Source: Lophius americanus
Lineage: Eukaryota; Chordata; Actinopteri; Lophiiformes; Lophiidae
Direction of reading: 5' to 3'
Length of the DNA: 64,000 bases
Assembly: GCA_037951165.1 (NCBI GenBank)
Contig: JBBDHG010000429.1
Location: forward strand, 248,001 to 312,000
Within the stretch, counting starts at the first letter, position 1. The number at the start of each line of letters is the position of its first letter. Positions 1 to 13,311 of the stretch are shown piece after piece. The notes under the pieces are model-generated. The model saw only the letters and a program-made list of their open reading frames with translations, was not told the DNA's origin and did not search any database. Both the position numbers and the translations under genes were made by a program.

Positions 1-2130
1 CCGAAACCAAAGCAAGTTGTTGTTTGTTTGTTTTTTTGTTCTAAACCAATTCATGTATTTACTCCTTAAAACGTAGTCGCCGTAATAACAATAGTAATAT
101 TTAAAAAAAACAAAAACATGGGTATTCCCTGGATTTGAGTGCCTCCGCTGTGAGAAGTGATACGATCCTCCTGAGAACACCTAGGGGAAAGGAATCGTTT
201 ATCAAAGTTATCAACGACAGAGAAGAAACGTTACAAAAAGTACGCGGTAAAAGAGGTCCAAACTCCTCGAAATCTCCATTTGAAGTTGAAAAAAGAGGAA
301 AGACAACTTGGACAGTTATGACACCGTCCCACAAGTTTACCACCCGGACTGTGTGTCTGCGTGCCTCCCCTGGGATCTCATTGACACTCTACCTGCTCGC
401 TGTCCTGCTGCCTTAAAGGGCTGTCGGACATTACAATTTTTCTAGGAACATGGCTTGACGATTTGCGTTAGTGGACGGGTAGACTTACGCCACCTCGTCA
501 CTTGTTTAGACGGTGGATGAAATTGGGCAGACGAATATTGTTACAGCTATGAGAACTTGTAAATACACAACCGATACTTATAAATTCGCTACAACCGAAA
601 TGGAAAGTTATAGTCCCAACAAGTTGTTCAGCCTTGATTTGACTAACTTTTGTGTCATATTTCTGTTTATTAACAATTACTAATCCAAATCCCCGTTTAA
701 ATGACAACTACTTGATAACTCCAAACAATGTGATGCTGTAGAATTAAAAACAGTTACTGGAGCGATTTCCCAAGAGTTTCCGATTGGCACCTGAAGGCCA
801 CATTTGAGGCTGAGGGCGGAGCAGCTGAATGTCAGCAGCGCTGATAAAGCCGAGTCGGTGGCGCCCTCTAGTGTACAACACTCTACATGCCAGCATACAA
901 ATAATAAACATGCGCTTTATTACCGTGTTTATCATACAAAAAAACACAAAACAACAAAAACATCGTCAAATAAATTATATGCAATTGACTCCTTCACTCT
1001 AAAAACTTCTAGGTTAAAAAAAATAACCCAATTTGTTTTATTTGGTAACACAGTGCTGGCTCTGTAGGGACTGAATAGTTTTGACCCAAGTTGCTGGGTT
1101 ATGTTTAGCCAATAATTGGGGAAAATGTTATTAAGCTATTCAAAATTCCATGTCGCTGCTTAAAAATGGCAGATTATAACCTATAAAAACCAAGACCCAT
1201 ATGTACTACATTAAAATGATGTGTTATGTTAAATAGAGCACATAGAACACATTGTTTGAAATTATTTTTGAATTGCTGCACCTTGTAAGAGATCTGCAAT
1301 GTTACTTTTAGCTTTTATGCGTTTTGTATCTCATATTTTGAAAATAAATCGGCTTGACATGTATACTACATTAAAATAATGAAATGCTCATAAACACACT
1401 GGTTTGTATTGGAAATCTATTTTGTTGAAAATACTTCTACACAGGTGTGTTTAAAGCACATCAGTTATAAATACTGCACATTTAAATGGATGTGATGAAA
1501 TGCATGCAGCACTCGCTCACTAAAACAAAGCAATGAATCAAAAGATTAAATAATGACATAATGATATCAAAAATAAATGGGCTCTCTCCATATGAAATCC
1601 AAATCTATTAAAGAAAATTGTTCCAACTTGCTATGATACAATAAATAATTTATAATACTAAAAACAAGTTTTAAAGACATATGTAGTTTAAAAAGGGGAA
1701 ATGCTATCTAATTATTTTGACATGGATTTGTATGCACTGCAGAGCAAGCCATTATCATTTTTAGAGAAATAGAAAGTCTCTTTGAGTCTTACTATGATAA
1801 ACATTTACCCCTTTGCTATGGAAAGGCATCACGAAATCAATACAGATAGAGGTTTTAATAAACCAAACAAAGTTGAACACAAATAAGAATTAGTCCAATA
1901 GAGAACAAAGTAATCATGGTAAATTTAAATCCTGTCATTTTACAGCGGTTCCCTGTCACCTGCCAATCAAATCAATATGTCTTTCAATCAAATCGATCTT
2001 TTTGCTAAGCTGTTACTTTCTCATATAAGTATACACGGATTAAAAGTATATGTGGTGGAAGCTGGGGGGAAAAGCCAGATGGTTTTAATGTTATGGCTGA
2101 TCTGTGTACACACCCCTACATTTTTTTTTT
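1..2130. other. Left flank without a recognised gene
   Basis: The stretch is AT-rich. The only open frame with some protein character is at 135-416 (+), 93 codons, which matches no family I know. A CTCF-like motif sits at 858-874. From about 900 to 2100 I see only AT-rich sequence with no conserved coding signal. Confidence 0.5.
858..874 (+). promoter_or_regulatory. CTCF-like motif
   Basis: The string GTGGCGCCCTCTAGTGT resembles the reverse complement of the vertebrate CTCF core (GCGCCCTCTAGTGG type). This is a motif match by eye only. Confidence 0.3.
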
Positions 2131-2139
2131 CCAGCTCAT

Positions 2140-2890
2140 CCACCCCCGGCACCTTTCCACTGGAGAGCATCTTATCTGCCTCAGCGACCTCTGCCGGGGG
2201 ATACGGACGGCCCTCCCCCATGTTGTCCAACTTTCAGTCCAGCATAGAGGACCCGGTATGTGGCGATATCCTCAGTGCGGTTGAGCAGTTCTCCCAGCAG
2301 GTTGTACACACTCTGACCCCAGCCCTGCTTCTCCTCCCAGAGTCCTTGGGTTGTTTGCCTGATGTAGTCTGAGGCTGACTGAAAATCCTTCTTCAACTCC
2401 TCCTACGTCCCAGTTGTTCTTGCTTCACCGACTGCAGAAGCTGCTGCCCCTCTGGTTTCTTTGTTTCCGTCTGCTGCTTGAGGAGACGCCTGGGATAACC
2501 AAGTCTGGAATGCCTCCTTCTTCAGCCTGACCGCGTCCTAAACCAATTATCTCCATCAGCAGGAACTTAGGTTGCGGCGAAGGATAGGCACCTATAGCCT
2601 TTTGACCTTAGCTGCTAGAAGCCGCCTCCAGAACATGGAAAGTTTGACTGACACTGGCTTCCCCCAGACATTCCCAGTTCAGACTGAACACTTGTTTGGG
2701 TTTACCAGTTCTGTCTGGCGGCCTCCCCTGCCATCTGACCCAACTCACCAACTGTCTGTGATCATTGGACATCTTTGTTCCGCTCTTAAAACGAGTGTCC
2801 AAGACTGAAGGTCGCAGATCTGATGACACAACCACAAAGTTGATCACAAATGTGATCTTGAGCGATGGGTTGTAAGTTTGAAGCCCATGG
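2140..2890 (-). mobile_element. Decayed LINE fragment (endonuclease end to start of RT)
   Basis: Reading the minus strand across frameshifts gives the order expected of a common teleost LINE open reading frame. There is an endonuclease-end block (INFVVVSSDLRPSVLDTR, then a degenerate SDH motif before LVSWVRW). A linker resembling LKKEAF-WLS-SPQAADG follows, then DFQSAS-Y-RQT, GELLNRTEDI, and the pre-RT block LSSGKVPGVDEL at about 2160. The rest of the RT is absent. It is an inactive fragment; the family is not assigned with certainty. Confidence 0.75.
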
Positions 2891-3480
2891 TAGGGTCTCC
2901 AAAGGCAAAGTGGTCTCAGGGCAAGTGATCAGGGCAGCTTATATGATTGATAATAACGCAAGCTAACTTCCACAGGAGGCCAGAGGGAGGAGGGAAAGGG
3001 TGATGACAAGAAAGTCTTATTGTTACCTCATAGTGGTTTTACTCTGACCTGCAGTGAGGGTACCAGTATCCACCGTGCGGTCCAAAACAAACAAATCTTA
3101 AGCAATAAACCATTTTGTGATATAATATTTATTACGTTGCAGTGGCGAGATACATACCAACATGGTGGTATATTATTATATTGAATAATGATCAAAAGTC
3201 TGACCATACTAAAATATTAGTTGCATAGAAATAACAGATTTTCTTTATCAACCTTACTTTGTTAGAATTAAGAAGTCTACGTGAAAATGCCAAAAATAAC
3301 AATCCACCCTTCATTCGTGCATCATTTCTCAATCTATAACATGCATTTACATTTGAATATATGTATTATTTCAGTATACTAAAGTTCTTATTGTTGTGCT
3401 GCCTTAGATTACCAATTAGTGTGAGTATGATTATATAGAAAACGTTTTTAAGCGTAGTCCTTATTATTTTATATAATTTA
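2891..3480. other. Intergenic, nothing recognised
   Basis: This is AT-rich sequence between the LINE fragment and the supt4h1 promoter. I see no ORF, repeat family or conserved element. Confidence 0.5.
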
Positions 3481-3484
3481 CGTA

Positions 3485-5309
<1,825 letters not shown>

Positions 5310-5570
5310 CTTCAACCAGATTGCATCCAGTTTACACATTCTGCTTTGTCACACCAGAGCCGTTACTTTCTGTACCGGCAGCTTCAGGAAGAAGTAACAT
5401 TTGGACTAAATTTGATCAGTTCTATGATGTCGTATGGAGCTACTAGTGTTCTGTTCAGTTTTCATCTTTTTTTTATCATGTTGATTGGAAATGTTGGCGT
5501 GGGGCTTTTACGGGAGAAACGGTGGAAATTGGTCTTATTTGTGAAAATAAAGTTCTTTCTTATAAAGTAA
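5310..5570 (+). terminator. supt4h1: supt4h1 3' UTR and poly(A) signal
   Basis: The 3' UTR follows the stop at 5309. A canonical AATAAA sits at 5546-5551 and predicts cleavage about 15-25 nt later, giving a short 3' UTR of about 260 nt. Confidence 0.75.
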
Positions 5571-6238
5571 TAGGAGCATTTTGGCATAAAGTCACTCTGT
5601 GAGTTTTGATTCATGAACTGCAATCACGGCAAGTTTTCCGATTCAGGACCAGCAACATGTACCGAGGCTTAGTCGTCTCAGAGGTATTAAACAACTAACT
5701 TGTTGCTGACAGACACATGACACATTTCAAATGTTTAGACCCGTCATATTCTTGACAAAACTGTTTTTTAAAGTTAGATAGCATTGGAGTGGAATCTAAA
5801 GTGAGTCACTAATGGAATTTGAATTTCTAACTATGGATTGAATCATGATTTGCTGTGGCGATCCCAAAATGGAACAGCTTATCTTCCAACAACAAACTAG
5901 TTGATGAACATCCATTATTCAATTTCCAAACTTTAAGTTAACAGTAATTGTTATTGTATTGGTTGTTTTTCAGTTTCTGGCAAACATCCACCGCATTTAA
6001 ATAACATAGACTTCTCCCTTTGGCTGTTCCCAATGAAAAATAAACTATGTTTATTACTCATATTTGTCTTTTTTCACATAATATAGTACAGTTATTTAGG
6101 ATTTAGAGTGATGTTTTTTGAATTATGATTTTATAGAAACCCATATATCTCCTGCATATCCCAAAGAATACATGTAGGGAGAAGCGTGCTAGATAACTCA
6201 GTGAGCACTGTAGAGGATTTAATGTTTGACTTGATCCT

Positions 6239-6310
6239 CATAATAATAATAATAATACATTTAATTTATAATGCACTTTACATTTGGATCAAATCTCAAA
6301 GTGCTAATGT
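6239..6310 (+). repeat. AAT-seeded dispersed repeat, copy 1
   Basis: A run of (AAT)n leads into ACATTTAATTTATAATGCAC and then TCAAATCTCAAAGTGCTAA, the layout of a short dispersed repeat common in teleost genomes. A second partial copy lies about 490 bp downstream. Confidence 0.6.
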
Positions 6311-6727
6311 ATCATTAGGGATCATCTTCACTCATCCTTAAAGCCTTTAATTACTTTTAAATCCCTCTCAATTCGAAAAATAAATAATATCAATCTAATG
6401 CTAAAGCCCCCCCTCCATTTATTTGTTCATTTTAACCACAAGAGAAGACTTTAATGGGCAGAGAAATTACCTGCAGTACCACGTATTACCGGTAGGAGGA
6501 ACCAAAAACTGAAATGTCAGTGATGTAGAGCTTTTCTTTACTTTATTTTTTTCCAAAAAAACTTCGTTGACAAAAAAGGTTGAATAACAAGTTCAAACAT
6601 AAAATAAAAAATACACTATAGAAAATTTAACAGGTACAATAGATTATTAATCATCTCTGCCATTAAAGTATCATTTATAAATCCTTCCAAAATCAATGTT
6701 TCTCTGGTTAATATTAAGTACTTTCCA

Positions 6728-6772
6728 GTTTTAATAATAATAATAATAATACATTTAATTTATACTGCACAT
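6728..6772 (+). repeat. AAT-seeded dispersed repeat, copy 2
   Basis: A run of (AAT)n is followed by ACATTTAATTTATACTGCAC, nearly identical to the copy at 6239 over about 35 bp, then it diverges. Confidence 0.6.
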
Positions 6773-8077
6773 TCTGTGGATTTACTGTTTCCTTGGACAA
6801 TAGAGTGTAAGAACGCCCTGGCTTTGAGATGTCATCCTGTGCTGCTACGTATACTCTCACATTCTGTTGTTAACTTATATTACTATTAATTTGCTTATTG
6901 CCAGGGGCTCTAGGCATTGTGTGAGACCACTGTAACCTGATGGATGTGGGTCAAGCACACTGGGAACTCCTTAAATCCACTAAGAGAGCACAGGGTGTCC
7001 TTTTGTGAGATTTGGGTTTCCTTGCGTGGATACTTTAATACTTATATCATGTTTCAAAGACATGGCAGTGAAGAAATGAGTGGGGTTTTGGTTCTACAGT
7101 GATGCACATGTTCCAGATACATCATACATCATACTTCTACTATATGAAAAAGCGCCATCAGAAGTTTAAATTGATAATAGTCATTTTAAGATATGCAGCA
7201 AAAAGTAATAATAAAAATGGATATGGATATAATTAAAAAGGTTTACTTAATAGCTTTTAGATTAAAGCGATCGCCACCATCAGAATAAATGATAATGTTG
7301 GTGTTGGGCAGAAGGTCTAAACTCAGTAAAGTGGTGAAAACAGGCGTTGGAGGTGAAGGTTTCTGTAATATGAGATAGAGGGAAACTGCCCCAGTTTCAC
7401 TTATGCACAAACATTTCTCACTTTTCTTTTCTGGATAGAATACAAAGGCTTATAGAAGGAAATATGGGAGAAAGATATAGCTCCAAAAAAAAAAAAAGAA
7501 GTCCCATCTGAATGTGGGGGTTGTGTTTACTGAAGAGATGTTAAAGGTGTAAGTTACAGTCGTTTTCCCTCTCTCTGTGCTCAACATGCAAGAACACCTT
7601 TCATAAAGGGTTTTCTACGACAGGATGTGTAGAAACAGAACAGGACGTGACATTGTTACCAGGTTTCCACTACAAGCAGCTTGAAAAGTGGAAATAAGTC
7701 GACATTATGTCCACTTTGATTTCAGTTTATTTGCATGGAAAGATAAACGTTGTTCTCTATGTGTCGATATAAAGTTGAGTTCAGTGGTTTTGTCTCTCAC
7801 AGGAAACGGACGACATTCAGTTCAAGCAGAAAGAGACTCTAGAGTGAAAGAAGAAAGTGTGAGAGTGTGCGTTTGTGTGTTTTTTTTATGTGATTATGTG
7901 AACCTGTCTGCAAATATATTTATGGTGAGTTCTATAATGGGTAGAAACCACTCATAAAAATATATGCATATTGATTTTACAGCGGATAAAGTTTTGTTTT
8001 TTTATTGTGAAACAGAGACGAGAGGAGAGAGACAAGGAGGAAAGGAAAATACGTACCAATTAATTATATAATATAAT

Positions 8078-8285
8078 AGTTTGTAATAGGACCCAATGGC
8101 AGCTTGTTTATGCTAAATAGTATGGGGCCAAGGATGGAGCCCTGAGGGACACCAGCGGTCAATGCAGCATTAATCACGGTTTGATAAGTAGGATTTAGTT
8201 AGCATTTTAAAGCATGTTACCAAAGAGAACTATGCAACTGGATCTAATAAGGGTCTACTAGTTTCCCCAAAACATGCTTTACTGA
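8078..8285 (-). mobile_element. LINE RT scrap, copy 1
   Basis: On the plus strand, TATGGGGCCAAGGATGGAGC and CCTGAGGGACACC are the antisense of an RT GVPQGS-LGP-LFS block. Downstream there is a diagnostic stretch (ATAAGTAGGATTTA, AAAGCATG, AAACATGCTTTACT). The same layout recurs near 10.3 kb and 11.9 kb. Confidence 0.65.
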
Positions 8286-9085
8286 AAGTTTGAGTTTATT
8301 CAATTAAAACGGGAATAACTTCCATGAAATAAAAAAAACACCATCTTTAAAAGATTTTTTTTTTGACTCAGATTTGTTCTTTTAGTGCAGGTTAATGCTG
8401 AATTTAGAGTGTTGGAAATGTTTAATGAATAAATAAATGCCCCCAGAGAAATAACATATGCAAAGAAATGACTTTCCCATAGTTTGTTTTTGTTCTTTTC
8501 TTTTCTTGGTGAGGGCATCAAAGGTTTAGTAAAAGGAATCCGATCTTTAAAAGAAAAAGCCTCCTGATTAAATATATCTTAAATACAGTCTAGTAAATGA
8601 AGTCGCCAACAGTGTCAAAACACAACAATGTTCCTCAGACGCTGTGAAGATAACAGAAATAAAAAAACAATCTAAACAGTTTGAGGCCTAAAACATATGA
8701 AAATAAAGACAAATAAGGATGAAAAAGCAATTCAAACATTCTAATAAAGTATTTAAAGACCCACACAGTAACTTTACCGCCTATTTGTTCATCAACGGAA
8801 CCACATTTCTTCTTGCAGTGTAAAACACAAATTAATCAGATGAAAATTAAAACAGAGTTGGATTTGTTTTATTCTCTCCACCACAAGCAGGAAAAAAACG
8901 GCTTTCAGACACGATGCCGTACTTGTTGAACCAGCTTATGCTTAAATGATAGTTAAAAACCACAAGTCGGTCTGTTCGCCTCCGAGCAGACCGACACAAA
9001 GGTGGTGCTGTCAACACTTTTTGTTCCAGATGATGTGAACCTCTCCCTTCACGGTGCATGTGGGTGAAGTCATTTCACAAGAAGT
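8286..9085. other. Intergenic, nothing recognised
   Basis: AT-rich sequence with short A/T homopolymers. No ORF or repeat family is recognised. Confidence 0.45.
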
Positions 9086-9290
9086 GCTAACTTAAAAACG
9101 AAACCGAGAGATGGGGCTGAGTGCTGCAAGACAACCACAGGAAGTCAGGAGGCCTTGCAGCTCGGCCCATGCGCTCTCCTCCACGCACGAGGCGTGGAAG
9201 CAGTATCTGAGGCGAGGCCAAGCACGCCCTCGCAGGGACACATCATCCTCACCGCCCTGGCTTTTGCCCTTATTAGGACATTTGGAGGCT
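9086..9290. promoter_or_regulatory. Candidate enhancer: IRF-like, RUNX-ETS and CArG motifs
   Basis: Within about 200 bp lie an IRF-like GAAACCGAGA (9100-9109), a RUNX-ETS composite AACCACAGGAAGT (9133-9145) and a CArG box CCTTATTAGG (9268-9277). The segment is more GC-rich than its surroundings. The target is not known; mir142, 5 kb downstream, is a reasonable candidate given its blood-cell expression in other vertebrates. Each motif is short and can occur by chance. Confidence 0.3.
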
Positions 9291-9608
9291 TCAAGCTGAA
9301 GGAGGCAAGTAAGAGATGAGGAGAAAAGACCAAAAAGGAGGAAGCGGGTTTCTCCACCTCAGGTTAGAGTCAGTCTCTTCCTGAGGGGGATAACTGGGAG
9401 ATAAGAGATGTGTTTCACATGAGGGTGGTGGATGTTAGCAAAGGAAGGCCGCACACACTCTGCTGTGTGTGAGAGGCTGTTTCAACAGGCTGACAAAACT
9501 TCCTCTCTCTGTAGCAGACCAGAAAGCAGCGACAGAAGTGAGAACAGCGTCGTCAGAGGCAAGGATTTCAATTCCTGCTTCAGCGGCGGCCTGAAGGAGG
9601 GGAGAGCT

Positions 9609-9664
9609 TGAGACACACACACACACACAAACACACACACACTCACGCACACACTCACACACAC
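9609..9664. repeat. Imperfect CA microsatellite
   Basis: (CA)n with several T and G interruptions. It produces spurious Cys-Val-rich reading frames on the minus strand. Confidence 0.9.
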
Positions 9665-10324
9665 CTGAAGCGGCCGCTGCTCCACGCCAAAATCTATCCT
9701 AATGTTTCATCAACAGTTAAAGGTGCATCAGCGAAACCAGAAATCTCATCCCAGGGTTCATGAGTTGATTGGAAGATAGAAAAAGAAAATATGATATTTG
9801 ATCATTTTCTGATCTCTTTTAATTCAATAACAGTTGTTGATTATGTGTTAATCATAATGGGGTTAATGCATTTATATAGACTATAAAAAAAAAGAATCAT
9901 TTGTCAGCGGTAACACACAATTCAATTAAGTATTATTGAGTCTAAAAGGCAAGTTGAAAATATTTTATTCAATTGTTATATAAGGTTTTTTCTTTCTTTT
10001 TTACAATCTCCATTAAATCTCTTTTCAGAGTGCATTTGTTGAGTTTGTATAAAAGTGCCACAAGAATAAAATAAAGTCACATTTATGTACCAATAATGAA
10101 ACAAATATTTATTTACACTTTTTTGATTTGAGGGTTTTTGATGGTAAAATCGTGGAAAAAAAACAAAACGTTTTTTTAAAGACATCTGAAGAATCTCCAA
10201 AGTTGGAAATTCACTTTTTTCATGCTTTTAGGGGCTAATCATACATTATGAAAAGAAAATTGTTAGTGACCTTAAAGAAATGACTTAAATGTGTGACACT
10301 TGACTGAACCTGATTATAAAATGA

Positions 10325-10555
10325 ACCATTGGTCCCAAGTAAAAATAATATATGCTAAAGAGTAAGGGGCCAAGGATAGAGCCCTGGTAGACACCACATG
10401 TCAATGAGGCCGATGAGGAGGAGGCATTAAAGTCCTATCTCATAAGTAGGATTTTATTTTTGGCATACTTATTGAAAATAATTATGTAACTAGATACGAC
10501 CAAAAAGTCTAAAAGGGTCAAATCAGTTTTATAAAAAAAACATGCTTTACTAGAA
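10325..10555 (-). mobile_element. LINE RT scrap, copy 2
   Basis: It contains AAGGGGCCAAGGATAGAGCC, ATAAGTAGGATTTTAT and AAACATGCTTTACT in the same order and spacing as the copy at 8.1 kb. It is a diverged copy of the same antisense RT block and is non-coding. Confidence 0.65.
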
Positions 10556-10604
10556 GTAGACCTAAACGTATTTAAAAGTACTAGGTAATTACATTTTATT
10601 ACAG

Positions 10605-10608
<4 letters not shown>

Positions 10609-10682
<74 letters not shown>
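10609..10682. repeat. (CA)37 microsatellite
   Basis: An uninterrupted AC/CA dinucleotide run of about 74 bp, probably length-polymorphic. Confidence 0.97.
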
Positions 10683-10686
<4 letters not shown>

Positions 10687-10999
10687 TGGGTGTATGATGA
10701 TGGATGAAACAAGCATCATTGTTGGTTCTGGAAACTTATATATATACTTATTAAAATCTGTCTGCATTCATGTTTATTATTTATGCTTTTGGGTCTGTGG
10801 GGTCAGAGGGGGGGGATCGGATCAGAGTGGTGCCTGGTGAAAGTTTAATGCCTACCTACAAACAATAAATTATTCATCGTAAAAAAGAAATGGATTTGAA
10901 ATATAAATGGAACTACTGGCTTACCCCACTGGTGCAATAATTTTCCCCCCCCCTACTTTTAGAATATAAGGGAGAGGAGACACTCCAGTACCTAGCATG

Positions 11000-11250
11000 A
11001 AAAGCTCAGTTGAAGCGGGTCAGAGCAGATCGGGCGTCTGTGGCGCTCGCATGTCTGTCAGGGAGGGATCTATGTCTGTGCCGCGGCGGGGTCGACACCC
11101 GGCTTCGGCCCAGGACGGAGCCGGGAGAGTGACGGCAGGGAGGGGAAATGGCTGCCGGCCCAGATAAGGTCTATCATGAATGGCAGCGCGGGCCCTGGAA
11201 GGTCCGGGCTTTGGTGCTCTGCTCACACAAAGAGTTAGGATTACTTCCCT
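11000..11250. other. GC- and CpG-rich segment
   Basis: The segment is strikingly GC-rich for this AT-rich interval, with many CpG and a GATA-type AGATAAGG. It has no convincing ORF or splice signals. It could be an unmethylated regulatory island (for example a distal pri-mir-142 promoter) or a GC-rich repeat fragment. Confidence 0.3.
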
Positions 11251-11879
11251 TCACGCACCAACGCTAGTGTCAGCCCTCCAGTGGAAGCAGCAGCACATGG
11301 GTGGAGGGCCGTGAGTCAGTCAGGTGGAGAGGGCAGGATTATTAAAGTGTGGGGCAGGGGTCAGCAGATGGGAGGGTTGAAGGCTGAGAAGAAACCATAT
11401 GCTGCACATTTCCTGCATGTTTATAATCGCAGGCTGACGAGGGACGTCTGAGTCCAACAGAAACACAGGGAGCAGAGATTCAGCGCCAGAGATATGTTTC
11501 ACAGCATCACCTGACGTCTCTTTGGAACCCTTTAAGACGCTAAATATACCAGAAAAAAGCACATCAAAGGGTTAAAATGTCCTGCTCAACTCTCTGGTTG
11601 AACTCATTCTGGCTACCTTCAAACTGCAGGAAAAAATGTTTCGTAACTTTTTCATGGCAGTCGGGCCGCACAAACCACAAGGAATCGGATCTTTTCCAGT
11701 TTCTTTTTTTTTTTGGAGCGCTTCCATATGTGCTCCTAAATCAGAGAGAGGCAGGTCGCGCCCCTGAACCGTCAGATGGGAATTCATGCGACCTTGACAC
11801 CATCTTCCATCGGCTTTGGTCACTTGCAAACATCTGTAGAACTTTTGGAGTCTTTATTTCTTGACAAGTGTGTGCCGTC
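11251..11879. other. Intergenic, nothing recognised
   Basis: Short overlapping ORFs on both strands lack coding character or splice context. No repeat family is recognised. Confidence 0.4.
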
Positions 11880-12115
11880 CCACTCGACCGGTTTATAATA
11901 ACCAGCCAGTGCAGCATGCTGAAAAGTAAGGGGCCGAGGACGAGGCCCTTGGGGACCCCAGAGGTCATAGGGGTTCCCCGACGACGAGCCATTAACCACG
12001 GTTATCGAGATAGTCAAATTCGATAAGCAGGATTTCTCTTCCGGCAAATTAAAGCATGTGAGGATTTACTAAACCGAATTATGTGATACAACCAAAAACA
12101 GTCTAATAAGATAAA
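11880..12115 (-). mobile_element. LINE RT scrap, copy 3
   Basis: The minus strand translates to SGVPKGLVLGPLLFSM, a recognisable RT PQG-LGP-LF block. The plus strand shows AAGTAAGGGGCCGAGGACGA and ATAAGCAGGATTTC, as in copies 1 and 2. It is truncated at both ends. Confidence 0.7.
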
Positions 12116-13280
12116 ATGAGATCATTAAATGAAGTTTCTTTTGTTTTATTTACTGTCTACTTGTTATTTTACTGTAGATGTCAGAGTACATTAATCCCAA
12201 AAGAAATAAAATATGCAAAGAACGGAAGAGGCTGGAGAAAAATAATAGTCTATTTACAGTAAGCCTCAAATTCAACTTTAAGAGAAGAAACCATTTTTAC
12301 ACACATTCTAATACATCTGTAAGTTGGTTAAAACTGAAGAGCAGACTTACATTCAAAAAAACACTAGTGACTTTTTTTGTCAAAAAGGATTCTAGAATAT
12401 TTAGATATAAATATATATTTAGAATAAATACATGTATTTCGCATAAACCTAAAAGTACACAACTGCCCTGGTTAATCTTTTTTTAGTTTTTTGGATAAGT
12501 AACTAGTTTCTTTGCAGCTCAACAAAACATTTTGACATCTGATTATAGACGTTATACTTCACCACGACTTAATCTGGACGCCGTGACCCAGATTAAATTC
12601 CAGAGGAATAACAGAAACTGACTGAAAAAGGAAAAAAGGACCATTTTCAGAGTTTTTATGTTCTACACTCATTCACAGCGTCTTTGGAGCAGCTGCCATG
12701 AAACCACATTTACAGTTGGATATTTTACGAGGAATTGAAACATGCAGCCTTTCACTTTCAAAATGCAGCAGAAAGGTCATAGTTCTTGTAAAAGTGGCGG
12801 CGGCATCACTTAAAAACTCAAACAATTGTCTTTGACGAAGAACTAAGATCGAAGAGTAAACGATAAATAAGATGTAGTTTGGAAGATCATCCGTGAAACC
12901 GAAGTCTCGCAGGAAATGCTCGGTTCATCGGCTAGTAGGACTCCAGGACGCACTCTTGTATTGTATTGTATTACCTCATGCGTTCGTATTATATATGGTA
13001 TTATGATCAAATGTAGTCATGAAAGGTGAAATAGTTCACATTCAGGGGATAAACTCTAGTGTGTCTCTCCACTGCCTCACTGACTCCATAAATGACATCA
13101 TCATCATGACAAATGGAAGAATTCAGCTTTTTTTTCTTAATAGTTCGTAGTGAAAATGAATTAAAAAGTAAGTGCAAACGTTTCATTTGTTTCCCCTGAG
13201 TTTGTGTCATCACCAATGGTCGGGGTTGCTGTCAGCGTTTGAAGCGTCAACAGAAGGCAGGCTTGAGACGGAAGAGGACT
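12116..13280. other. Intergenic, nothing recognised
   Basis: AT-rich sequence leading to the mir142 upstream region. A 102-codon ORF at 12178-12486 is low in complexity (Lys, Asn, Phe) and unconvincing. Confidence 0.4.
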
Positions 13281-13289
13281 GTTAGACCT

Positions 13290-13311
13290 CTTCCTGTGGT
13301 TACATCACGTG
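13290..13311 (+). promoter_or_regulatory. ETS-RUNX composite motif plus CACGTG E-box
   Basis: CTTCCTGTGGTTA (13290-13302) is a textbook ETS-RUNX composite site. It is followed 3 bp later by a CACGTG E-box (13306-13311). It lies about 0.8 kb upstream of the miR-142 hairpin, where the pri-mir-142 promoter would be expected. Function is inferred from motif and position only. Confidence 0.4.

Larger units (their letters stand above)
5571..8077. other. Intergenic between supt4h1 and first RT scrap
   Basis: Apart from the two AAT-seeded repeats and a 13-base A run near 7486, I see no gene or element here. Confidence 0.45.

Noticed and set aside
9435..9685. Cys-Val-rich minus-strand ORFs
   Set aside because: They are translations of the interrupted CA repeat.
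10435..10767. 110-codon ORF with a long Cys-Val repeat
   Set aside because: It is a translation of the (CA)n microsatellite.
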